Assembly: GCA_022425565.1 (NCBI GenBank)
Contig: JAKMFG010000085.1
Coordinates: 1-5,632, forward strand
Length of the DNA: 5,632 bases
Origin: Alphaproteobacteria bacterium
GTDB lineage: Bacteria; Pseudomonadota; Alphaproteobacteria; Puniceispirillales; Puniceispirillaceae
Reading direction: 5' to 3'
Part shown: one piece after another, positions 1 to 5,632 of the stretch
How the letters are laid out: each line of letters starts with the position of its first letter
Numbering within the stretch: position 1 is the first letter of the stretch
The notes under the pieces: generated by a model
What the model saw: the letters and a program-made list of their open reading frames with translations, nothing else
Databases searched by the model: none
What the model was told of the DNA's origin: nothing
Position numbers and translations under genes: made by a program

Positions 1-705
1 GCATGGCAGAACGCGCTTGCTGCCGACCCGGTCAGCGCCTTTGGCGGGATCGTCGCTGCCAACATGACGCTCGACGCCGAAACGGCGCGCGCCATTACCG
101 GCATTTTCACCGAAGTGGTGATCGCGCCTGACGCCGATGGCGAAGCCCGCGAAATTCTTGCCCAAAAACCGAATCTTCGCCTTCTGGTGACCGGCATGAT
201 GCCCGACCCGGCAGCTGCGGCGGTGAAACTCAAATCGGTAAGTGGCGGGTTCCTTGCCCAATCTCGTGACAACGGATCGATCACGGCAACAGACTTGCGG
301 ATCGTGACAAAGGCGCAGCCAGATGCCGGCCAGATCGACGACATGATGTTCGCCTGGCGTGTCTGCAAACATGTGAAATCCAACGCCATCGTCTTTGCCA
401 GCGACCGCTGCACCATTGGTGTCGGCGCCGGCCAGATGAGCCGTGTAGATTCTGCCCGCATTGCCGCACAGAAGGCGCGCGATACCGCTGCGCACCATGG
501 ATGGGACGCACCGCGCACCATCGGGTCGGTGGCCGCATCGGACGCGTTTTTCCCCTTTGCCGACGGGCTTGCCGCGCTGATCGAGGCCGGAGCCACGGCG
601 GTGATCCAGCCGGGCGGGTCAAAGGCCGATGACAAGGTGATCGCCGCCGCCGATGACGCCGGAATCGTGATGGCGATGACCGGCATGCGCCATTTCAACC
701 ACTGA
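1..705 (+). CDS. purH: Bifunctional AICAR transformylase / IMP cyclohydrolase, C-terminal part (5' end outside window)
   Basis: PurH catalyses the last two steps of de novo IMP synthesis: formyl transfer from 10-formyl-THF to AICAR, then cyclisation of FAICAR. It is cytosolic. The frame is open from base 1 and encodes 234 residues before TGA at 703-705, all in the C-terminal AICAR transformylase domain; full-length PurH is usually about 510-530 residues, so more than half is missing. Visible family motifs are [13 protein letters not shown] (local residues 9-21), the catalytic Lys-His pair in [12 protein letters not shown] (K123, H124), [16 protein letters not shown] (140-155), [11 protein letters not shown] (180-190), QPGGSKADD and the typical terminus TGMRHFNH. 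The first in-frame ATG, at 64, lies inside the domain and is not the start. The gene converges on mutY with a 39-bp gap. No frameshift or missing catalytic residue is seen in this part. Confidence 0.97.
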   Translation, partial: AWQNALAADPVSAFGGIVAANMTLDAETARAITGIFTEVVIAPDADGEAREILAQKPNLRLLVTGMMPDPAAAAVKLKSVSGGFLAQSRDNGSITATDLRIVTKAQPDAGQIDDMMFAWRVCKHVKSNAIVFASDRCTIGVGAGQMSRVDSARIAAQKARDTAAHHGWDAPRTIGSVAASDAFFPFADGLAALIEAGATAVIQPGGSKADDKVIAAADDAGIVMAMTGMRHFNH

Positions 706-725
706 TTTAACCTGTCTGTGGTCTG

Positions 726-746
726 AGGCCCGAATGTCGGGTGCCT
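726..746. terminator. Hairpin between convergent purH and mutY, possible bidirectional terminator
   Basis: AGG-CCCGA (726-733) pairs with TCGGG-TG-CCT (737-746) around a 3-base loop, giving 8 base pairs with a 2-base bulge. It sits in the 39-bp gap between two convergent genes, and its right arm runs into the mutY stop codon. That position suits a shared terminator. Neither side is followed by a clear T-run, so it is not a textbook intrinsic terminator, and its role is inferred from position and pairing only. Confidence 0.4.
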
Positions 747-1788
747 AGGCCTTTCCAGCCGTCTCCCAGACCTTGCGCATCAATGTCGGCAGGCCGGAGA
801 CGCGCACTTTCTGCCATTCGCTGCCGTCCATGATGTTGTCCAACCGTGTCACGGCGACGTCCATGGTCAGCGAAAAATGCGTGAAGACGTGGCTGACCTG
901 ATCGTCTGCCAGACCCCAGTCAGCGTCGAACGGCGCACTTGCAAACGGCATGTCAGGGTCGAAGGGCGGATCGGCATCCGTCCATCCCGCTGAAGGAAAG
1001 GCGGCCATTCCGCCAAGCATGCCGCGTTCGGGCCGGGTCTGCATCAAGGCACGCCCATCTGCGTCAATGGCAACAAAGGCAATGCCACGGCGCATGGGCT
1101 TGGCCTTCTTTGGCGGCTTCACCGGAAACATGTCCTGCGTTCCCGCCTGCCGTGCCGCACACCCCTCGCCGACCGGACACCCGAGGCAGCCAGGGTTCTT
1201 CGGTGTGCAGACGGCGTTGGCGAAATCCATCAAGGCCTGTGGAAAGTCCGAAGGTCGATCATTCGGGCGCACCGCCGCATAATGGTCCCCAAGTTCGGCC
1301 TTTGCCGACGGCAGCGGTGTCTCGACAGCGAAATAGCGCGCCATCACCCGCTCGATATTGCCGTCGACGACCACGCTTGGCCTGCCAAAGGCAATGGCCG
1401 CGATCGCACCGGCGGTGTATGGCCCGACCCCGGGCAGCGCACGAAGCCCGTCTTCATCCTGCGGGAACCGGCCATCAAAATCGTCGCAGACCATCTGCGC
1501 GGCACGATGCAGGTTGCGGGCGCGGGCGTAATAGCCGAGCCCGGCCCAGGCCGCCATCACATCCTCGGCAGGAGCAGACGCAAGATCACAGATTTCAGGC
1601 CAGCGGCGGGTAAAATCCAGAAAATAGGGAATCACCGTGGCCACCACAGTCTGCTGGAGCATGATCTCCGACAGCCAGACATGATAGGCTGGCGACAGGT
1701 CGGGCCAGTGGCTCCGCCAGGGAAGCGTACGGCCATGCCGGTCATACCAGTCGAAAATCTGCTTGGCGGAAAAGTCTCCTCGGGTCAT
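745..1788 (-). CDS. mutY: A/G-specific adenine DNA glycosylase MutY
   Basis: MutY removes adenine mispaired with 8-oxoguanine, feeding base excision repair and preventing G:C to T:A mutations. The 347-residue product matches the usual length (about 350). Seen in order: SEIMLQQT with catalytic Glu41; GLGYYARARNL (83-93); the helix-hairpin-helix LPGVGPYTAG (118-127); catalytic Asp142 in VVDGNIERV; and a [4Fe-4S] ligand set C194-x6-C201-x2-C204-x5-C210. A C-terminal Nudix-like domain that reads 8-oxoG follows from about 230, with GMLGGMAAFP (256-265) and FTHFSL (302-307), the counterpart of the FSH loop of the E. coli enzyme. The chosen start is the ATG at 1788-1786, just before the conserved N-terminus. 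The frame stays open 126 codons further upstream, but that stretch is antisense to dciA and unlike MutY. No Shine-Dalgarno sequence precedes the start. The gene is divergent from dciA and convergent with purH. Confidence 0.97.
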   Translation of the reverse strand: MTRGDFSAKQIFDWYDRHGRTLPWRSHWPDLSPAYHVWLSEIMLQQTVVATVIPYFLDFTRRWPEICDLASAPAEDVMAAWAGLGYYARARNLHRAAQMVCDDFDGRFPQDEDGLRALPGVGPYTAGAIAAIAFGRPSVVVDGNIERVMARYFAVETPLPSAKAELGDHYAAVRPNDRPSDFPQALMDFANAVCTPKNPGCLGCPVGEGCAARQAGTQDMFPVKPPKKAKPMRRGIAFVAIDADGRALMQTRPERGMLGGMAAFPSAGWTDADPPFDPDMPFASAPFDADWGLADDQVSHVFTHFSLTMDVAVTRLDNIMDGSEWQKVRVSGLPTLMRKVWETAGKA

Positions 1789-1826
1789 GGCGCCGAGACT
1801 GGCACAGCCCAGATTGCGGTTCAATG

Positions 1827-1848
1827 TCGCGCCATCAGAACGGCGCGA
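1827..1848. repeat. Perfect 7-bp inverted repeat in the mutY/dciA divergent promoter region
   Basis: TCGCGCC (1827-1833) and GGCGCGA (1842-1848) are exact reverse complements separated by 8 bases. The repeat lies in the 127-bp region between two divergent start codons, 38 bp from the mutY start and 67 bp from the dciA start. It could be an operator for a dimeric regulator, or a hairpin in the mutY leader if transcription starts upstream of it. I see no named operator consensus in it, and GC-rich arms can arise by chance. No convincing sigma-70-type promoter pair was found in this region in either direction. Confidence 0.45.
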
Positions 1849-1897
1849 GGGGAATGGTCGCACCCCGGGCGCTGTGATAACCTGTGCGCAGCCAGCT

Positions 1898-1902
1898 AAG
1901 GA
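1898..1902 (+). promoter_or_regulatory. Candidate ribosome binding site of dciA
   Basis: AAGGA lies 13 bases before the ATG at 1916. The spacing is long, but it is the only Shine-Dalgarno-like sequence near the 5' end of this gene. It favours the ATG at 1916 over the next in-frame ATG at 1940, which has none. Confidence 0.4.
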
Positions 1903-1915
1903 AACGATCTGCCAG

Positions 1916-2383
1916 ATGACCACCTCCCGGCGCAAACGCATGACCCGCCTGTCCGGCCTGATTGACGGCATGGTGGCGCCAAGCGTCCAGAAACGCGGTT
2001 TCGTGATCAGCAGGCTGGTCTCGGAATGGCCGATGATCGCCGGCGACATGGCCCAGTGGAGCAGGCCAGCGCAGATGAACCTGTCCAGAAGCGGAAGCGG
2101 CACGCTGAAACTGGCTATTGCCAGCGGGTTTGGCCCGGTCGCGCTACAGATGAAGGGCGCCATCATAGAGCGCGTAAATGCCGCTTTCGGCTACCGCGCC
2201 ATTTCCGAGGTGGTGTTTGTGCAGACCCTTCCACCGCCGCGCAGCGGCTCACCCACCACCTCTGGCCAGCCCTCCTCTCCCGAGCAACGGGCAAAGGCCA
2301 CCTGGGCTCTTGATGCCAAGCTGGAAAAGGTCAAATCACCCGAGCTGCGTGCCGCGCTGCGGCGTCTCGGATCAGCCGACTGA
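1916..2383 (+). CDS. dciA: DUF721 / DciA-family protein, probable replicative helicase loader
   Basis: The 155-residue product looks like the alphaproteobacterial DUF721 family. DciA, in the same family, is the ancestral bacterial partner that loads the DnaB helicase at replication forks; this role is taken from the family and not shown here. The N-terminal folded region (about 10-103) carries the family pattern: EWPMIAGDMAQWSRP (38-51), a GTLKLAIASG strand (62-71), and IIERVNAAFGYRAISEV (83-99), which resembles a KH-like fold. A Pro/Ser/Thr-rich linker follows (about 105-122), then a charged predicted helix ending SPELRAALRRLGSAD (141-155). The start at 1916 is chosen because it leaves a short basic N-terminus (TTSRRKR) and has AAGGA upstream. 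The frame is open back to an ATG at 1763, but that would overlap mutY. It is divergent from mutY and 64 bp ahead of the dsbA-like gene. The symbol rests on family membership. Confidence 0.85.
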   Translation: MTTSRRKRMTRLSGLIDGMVAPSVQKRGFVISRLVSEWPMIAGDMAQWSRPAQMNLSRSGSGTLKLAIASGFGPVALQMKGAIIERVNAAFGYRAISEVVFVQTLPPPRSGSPTTSGQPSSPEQRAKATWALDAKLEKVKSPELRAALRRLGSAD

Positions 2384-2426
2384 CGGCATGGCGGCATACC
2401 GCTGAATCGGCATTGCCGAGCGTCAG
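2380..2426. repeat. Nested inverted repeats between dciA and the dsbA-like gene (possible three-way junction)
   Basis: Outer arms CTGACG (2380-2385) and CGTCAG (2421-2426) are exact complements and enclose two smaller hairpins. One is GCGG-CATA-CCGC (2391-2402); the other is TCGGCA-T-TGCCGA (2407-2419). The left outer arm contains the dciA stop codon TGA (2381-2383). The right inner hairpin covers the candidate -35 box of the downstream promoter. It may be a dciA terminator, although only GGGGTTTGG follows and there is no T-run. Alternatively it could be a protein-binding site over the promoter. The pairing is read directly; any function is inferred. Confidence 0.45.
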
Positions 2427-2441
2427 GGGTTTGGCTATTCT
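2413..2441 (+). promoter_or_regulatory. Candidate promoter of the dsbA-like gene, predicted to give a leaderless mRNA
   Basis: TTGCCG (2413-2418) and TATTCT (2436-2441) are separated by exactly 17 bases, each matching 4 of 6 positions of the sigma-70 consensus. Read the alphaproteobacterial way, TTGCCG plus GCTA (2434-2437) also resembles the housekeeping promoter pattern described in Caulobacter. A start site 6-7 bases past the -10 box falls on or next to the ATG at 2448. The -35 box is embedded in a 13-bp palindrome (2407-2419), a usual place for repressor binding. Confidence 0.55.
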
Positions 2442-2447
2442 GCCGCG

Positions 2448-3104
2448 ATGAAACAGACCAGAAAAAACACCCCCCTGATCACCCGCCGCGCCTTTGTCGG
2501 CGCTGGCGCTGCATCGGCTGCCCTCTCTTTCCTTCCGGCCATCCTTCCGACAGGCGTCCTGCATGCGGATGACCTGCTTGAAAGTGCATTGTCGCCGCGC
2601 AGCATCGGCAGCGCCGACGCACCGATCCATGTCGCCGAATATTATTCGATGACATGCGGACACTGCGCGGATTTCCACAACAACACCTACCCCAAAGTGA
2701 AGGCCAAGCTGATTGATGAAGGCATCGTCAGGCTTGAGCTTCGTCCTTTCCCGCTCGATGGACTGGCGCTTCGTGCGCACGCGCTCGTCCGCGCGGTTCC
2801 AGAGACAAAATTCTTCCCGCTGGTTAAAATGCTTCTGGCAAAACAGCCTGTCTGGGCACGGGCTGCCGACCCGGTTGCCGAGCTTCAGAAGATGGCGCGG
2901 CTTGCCGGCATCGGCACCGATGAATTTAACAGCATCATGCAGAACCGTTCGCTTCTTGAAGGCATTGTGGACCTGCGCCAGAAAGGCATCGACCAGTGGA
3001 AGATCGCGTCCACACCGTCGTTTGTTGTCAATGACGACAGCGTCCTCGCCGGAAACATGAGCTACGAGGAATTTGCCGAGGCCCTCAGCGCCTACGGCGC
3101 ATGA
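2448..3104 (+). CDS. DsbA-family thiol:disulfide oxidoreductase with Tat-type signal peptide
   Basis: A periplasmic thioredoxin-fold protein of 218 residues, expected to oxidise cysteine pairs in exported proteins. The N-terminus has a twin-arginine motif ITRRAF (Arg13-Arg14), a hydrophobic stretch (about 17-38) and a plausible signal cleavage after Ala40 (VLHA/DD). The mature part has the redox motif C70-G-H-C73 in YSMTCGHCADFH, the PFPLDGLALRAH segment (100-111) typical of alphaproteobacterial DsbA-like proteins, a helical insert (about 108-175), and the cis-proline loop STPSFVVN (Pro190). C70 and C73 are the only cysteines in the protein. No Shine-Dalgarno sequence precedes the ATG at 2448, and the candidate promoter suggests a leaderless mRNA. 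The first codons are A-rich and then C-rich (A6 at 2462-2467, C6 at 2470-2475). It lies between dciA and smc on the same strand. It could instead be a reductase/isomerase or a dedicated chaperone; the pairing partner (DsbB-like) is not in the window. Confidence 0.92.
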   Translation: MKQTRKNTPLITRRAFVGAGAASAALSFLPAILPTGVLHADDLLESALSPRSIGSADAPIHVAEYYSMTCGHCADFHNNTYPKVKAKLIDEGIVRLELRPFPLDGLALRAHALVRAVPETKFFPLVKMLLAKQPVWARAADPVAELQKMARLAGIGTDEFNSIMQNRSLLEGIVDLRQKGIDQWKIASTPSFVVNDDSVLAGNMSYEEFAEALSAYGA

Positions 3105-3162
3105 CAAGCGGCCGTTCTGTGACGATTTACCTTCCACGCCATACCGGGGCCGATAACAGACC

Positions 3163-5632
3163 GTGATTTTCCGCAGCCTCAAGATGACGGGTTTCAAGTC
3201 CTTTGCCGAAGGCGCAGAGGTCGAGATCGATTCCGGCCTGACCGGGATCGTCGGCCCGAACGGCTGCGGCAAATCGAATATCGTCGAAGGCCTGCGCTGG
3301 GTAATGGGCGAAAGCAACGCCCGCCAGATGCGCGGCGCTGAGATGGATGACGTAATCTTCTCGGGTACCGACAAGCGCCCAGCCCGCAACCTTGCCGAGA
3401 TCACCCTTCATCTGGACAACAGCGACCGCACCGCGCCAAGCGAGTTCAATGGCGATGACGAGATCGAGATCACCCGCAAGATCGAACGCGGCAAGGGAAG
3501 CAACTACTATGTGAATGCCCGTCCGGCACGTGCCAAGGATGTGCAGCTTCTGTTCGCGGATTCGGCGACCGGCGCACGGTCATCTGGCATTGTCTCGCAG
3601 GGACGGATTGGCGCCATCATCGGTGCCCGACCCGTCGACCGGCGCGCCCTTCTTGAAGAAGCTGCCAATATTCGCGGTCTCCATGCCCGCCGCCATGAAG
3701 CTGAACTGCGACTACGCGCTGCCGAGACCAACCTTGAAAGGCTGGACGATGTCGTCGCCGGCCTTGTCGAGCAGCGTGATTCGCTTCGCAAGCAGGCCCG
3801 TCAGGCAGCCCGCTACCGGTCTGTCGCAGACCGCATCCGCAAGGCTGAGGCTCAGCTTCTGCTGGCGAGATGGACAAACGCCGAGGCGACACTTGCCGAA
3901 AGTGACGATGCGTTGCGCGCCGCACGCTCGCTTGCAGCAGAACGCACCGAGGCCGCTGCAGCCTGTGCAACGGCGCGGACCGAAAGGGCCGCCGCCCTGC
4001 CGGAGCTGCGGGAAACAGAAGTTGCCCGCGCCGCGGAATATCAGCGCCTTGCCATCGGACGTGACGAGCTCGACCGCGAAGAGGCGCGGGTTCGCGATGC
4101 CATCGAGCGGGTGATCGCACGGCAGACGCAAATGCGCGAAGACATCGCGCGCGAGGAAAGCCTTCGCAGCGATGCCGCTGACGCGATGGAACGGCTGCAG
4201 GTCGAAGCAGCTCAGCTTCAGCAACAGATTGACGAGGCAGCACCGCACCGCGAGGCAGCCATAACCGCCCTTGCCGGAGCGCGCGAGCAGGCAAATGCCG
4301 CCGACGCAGCACTTGCCGATGCCGCCGGAAAGGTGCGTGCCGCGGCCAGCACGCGCCAGGCGCTGGCTAACCGCACCACCGATCTGGAACGCCGCATTGC
4401 TTCTGCCGAACAGAACCTTGCCGACATCTCGCTCGATCAGCTGGACGCGGCTGCAAGCGAGGCAGCGACGGCATTGACCGGCGCCGAAGTCAATGCAGAA
4501 CAGGCGGCAACGGCGCTTGCCACCGCCGAAACAGCACTCACAGACAGCCAGACGGCTTTCGACACTGCCATGGCAACCCAGCGCGAAGCAGCGACACAAT
4601 CGGCACGGCTGCAGGCCGAGATCGATGCACTCGGCTATCTGCTTGAAGGCCCCGGAGGAAACGACGACACGCCGATCCTCGACAGCCTGACAGTCGGCGA
4701 TGGCATGGAAAAGGCGCTGACGTCCTATCTTTCGGACGAACTGTCCGCACCGGCGGGGACCGGCGAGACAGCCTATTGGCGCGGCGGCAGCGATGCTGCC
4801 GGACTTGCACCTCCTGGCGGGAGCCGTCCACTGGCAGCCCACATTACCGGCGCCAAGGAGCTTAGCGCAGCCCTCGCCGGTGTCGGGATCGTCGACAGCG
4901 CCGCCGAGGCACAGGTCATGCAGGCCGAATTGAAACCCGGTCAGGCCCTGACCACGCCTGAAGGTGGTCTATGGCGATGGGACGGATTTGTGCGCCGCAG
5001 CACGGCGCAGGACCCGGGCGCCGAGCGTATCCGTCAGCGCCAGAGGCTGGAGACGCTTCAGGGCGAGCTTGTTGAAGCCGGTGCGGCCGAAGCCGGCCTC
5101 GCCGAGACAGCCGATGCAGCGTCTGTCACCCTTGGCGGTGCGCGCGAAGCCATTGCCGAGTGCCGCGCCGCCTCCAACATATCTGGTGCCGCTCTGAGTG
5201 ACGCCCGGCGCACAGACGAGAGTTGCAGGTTGCGCCTGACAAGCTCGCGCGAGCGTGCCGAGGAGCTTCAGGCCACGCTCGAAACGATGCGCGCCGATCT
5301 GGCGACGGCAACCATAGAGGCCGAAGGCCTTGGCGACGATGCCGCGCTGGCCGAGGCCGAAGCAGCCGCGCGCGCCCTGTCGGAGACCGCACGAACGCAG
5401 CTTGCCGAGGCAATGCAGGCGGAATCGCGGCTTGCTGAAACCCTGCGCGCTGCTGGTGACAGGAAGACGGCATGCGCGGGTGAGACCGCCCAGTGGCAGG
5501 ACCGGCGCAGCGGTGCTGAATCCCGCGTCACAGAGATGAAGTCTCGGCTTGCCGAGGCCGAGGCCGAGCAGGAACGGCTGTCCGCCCGCCCCGACGAGAT
5601 TGCCGCGCAACGCCATGAGCTTGCCGACAGCC
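3163..5632 (+). CDS. smc: Chromosome segregation/condensin ATPase SMC, N-terminal two-thirds (3' end outside window)
   Basis: SMC dimerises through its hinge, binds ATP at its heads and, with ScpA/ScpB, organises and segregates the chromosome. The frame is open for 823 codons to the window edge; bacterial SMC is usually about 1150-1190 residues. The GTG at 3163 is chosen because an in-frame TAA lies at 3154-3156 and the next ATG (3184) would cut the first head strand. Seen: GFKSF (10-14); Walker A GPNGCGKS (31-38); Arg57 in RQMRGAEMDD, at the position of the head arginine finger; Q-loop Gln146 in IVSQGRIG; and ALLEEAANIRGLHARRHEAE (162-181) at the head/coil junction. An Ala/Glu/Arg-rich coiled coil (about 175-490) leads into a compact hinge (about 503-612) ending GGLWRWDGF, then the returning coil. 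The signature motif and Walker B lie beyond the edge. No strong ribosome binding site is seen; the gap to dsbA is 58 bp. Confidence 0.97.
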   Translation, partial: MIFRSLKMTGFKSFAEGAEVEIDSGLTGIVGPNGCGKSNIVEGLRWVMGESNARQMRGAEMDDVIFSGTDKRPARNLAEITLHLDNSDRTAPSEFNGDDEIEITRKIERGKGSNYYVNARPARAKDVQLLFADSATGARSSGIVSQGRIGAIIGARPVDRRALLEEAANIRGLHARRHEAELRLRAAETNLERLDDVVAGLVEQRDSLRKQARQAARYRSVADRIRKAEAQLLLARWTNAEATLAESDDALRAARSLAAERTEAAAACATARTERAAALPELRETEVARAAEYQRLAIGRDELDREEARVRDAIERVIARQTQMREDIAREESLRSDAADAMERLQVEAAQLQQQIDEAAPHREAAITALAGAREQANAADAALADAAGKVRAAASTRQALANRTTDLERRIASAEQNLADISLDQLDAAASEAATALTGAEVNAEQAATALATAETALTDSQTAFDTAMATQREAATQSARLQAEIDALGYLLEGPGGNDDTPILDSLTVGDGMEKALTSYLSDELSAPAGTGETAYWRGGSDAAGLAPPGGSRPLAAHITGAKELSAALAGVGIVDSAAEAQVMQAELKPGQALTTPEGGLWRWDGFVRRSTAQDPGAERIRQRQRLETLQGELVEAGAAEAGLAETADAASVTLGGAREAIAECRAASNISGAALSDARRTDESCRLRLTSSRERAEELQATLETMRADLATATIEAEGLGDDAALAEAEAAARALSETARTQLAEAMQAESRLAETLRAAGDRKTACAGETAQWQDRRSGAESRVTEMKSRLAEAEAEQERLSARPDEIAAQRHELADS

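Noticed and set aside
743..750. Palindrome GCCTAGGC at the end of mutY
   Set aside because: Eight bases spanning a stop codon in GC-rich DNA; no further signal supports a binding site.
1282..1899. 205-codon plus-strand open frame opposite mutY
   Set aside because: It is the complement of a clear MutY with all catalytic and iron-sulfur residues in place; no recognisable domain.
1763..1915. A 51-codon N-terminal extension of dciA from ATG 1763
   Set aside because: It would overlap the mutY start and the divergent promoter region, and the added residues do not resemble the DUF721 family.
1789..2166. A 126-codon N-terminal extension of mutY on the minus strand
   Set aside because: The frame is open, but the stretch is antisense to dciA, resembles no MutY N-terminus, and the ATG at 1788 gives a normal-length protein.
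2331..3404. 357-codon minus-strand open frame opposite the dsbA-like gene and the start of smc
   Set aside because: It is opposite two well-recognised genes, has no domain I can recognise, and antisense open frames are common in GC-rich DNA.
3712..4842. 376-codon minus-strand open frame, cysteine-rich, opposite smc
   Set aside because: It lies opposite the SMC coiled coil; the Cys/Gly-rich composition is what the complement of Ala/Glu-rich codons gives. The same holds for the minus-strand frame at 4969-5616.
3163..5632. Internal tandem DNA repeats in the smc coiled-coil region
   Set aside because: The repeated look (gcc gag, ctt gcc gaa) reflects Ala/Glu/Leu heptad coding; no exact repeat unit with regular spacing was found.

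Overview
The window reads as core chromosome of a fairly high-GC alphaproteobacterium. This is judged from protein wording and gene order, not from a search. The SMC N-terminus and hinge, the MutY sequence, and the run mutY / DUF721 (dciA) / dsbA-like / smc all have an alphaproteobacterial character. I cannot fix the family. There are no mobile elements, CRISPR arrays, rRNA or tRNA genes, and no sign of transferred DNA.

Layout: (1) 1-705 (+), the 3' end of purH, cut by the left window edge. (2) 706-744, a short convergent gap; a hairpin at 726-746 spans the gap and the last bases of mutY. (3) 745-1788 (-), mutY, adenine DNA glycosylase, complete. (4) 1789-1915, a divergent promoter region of 127 bp holding a perfect 7-bp inverted repeat. 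(5) 1916-2383 (+), dciA-like DUF721 gene. (6) 2384-2447, a 64-bp gap with nested inverted repeats and a good candidate promoter whose start site would fall on the next start codon. (7) 2448-3104 (+), a Tat-exported DsbA-like thiol oxidoreductase. (8) 3105-3162, a 58-bp gap. (9) 3163-5632 (+), smc with a GTG start, open to the right edge and cut there. There is no gene-free stretch longer than 300 bases.

How they fit together: purH completes de novo IMP synthesis. mutY protects against 8-oxoguanine mutagenesis. DciA is the ancestral loader of the replicative helicase DnaB, and SMC compacts and segregates the replicated chromosome. The periplasmic DsbA-like protein is the odd member functionally. 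dciA, dsbA and smc are co-oriented and close, but the gaps (64 and 58 bp) and the promoter before dsbA mean they need not be one transcript.

No new multi-gene system is visible. The points most worth a second look are small: probable leaderless translation of dsbA, the folded repeat cluster overlapping its promoter, a shortened and glycine-poor SMC hinge, and a two-cysteine DsbA with a Tat-type signal.
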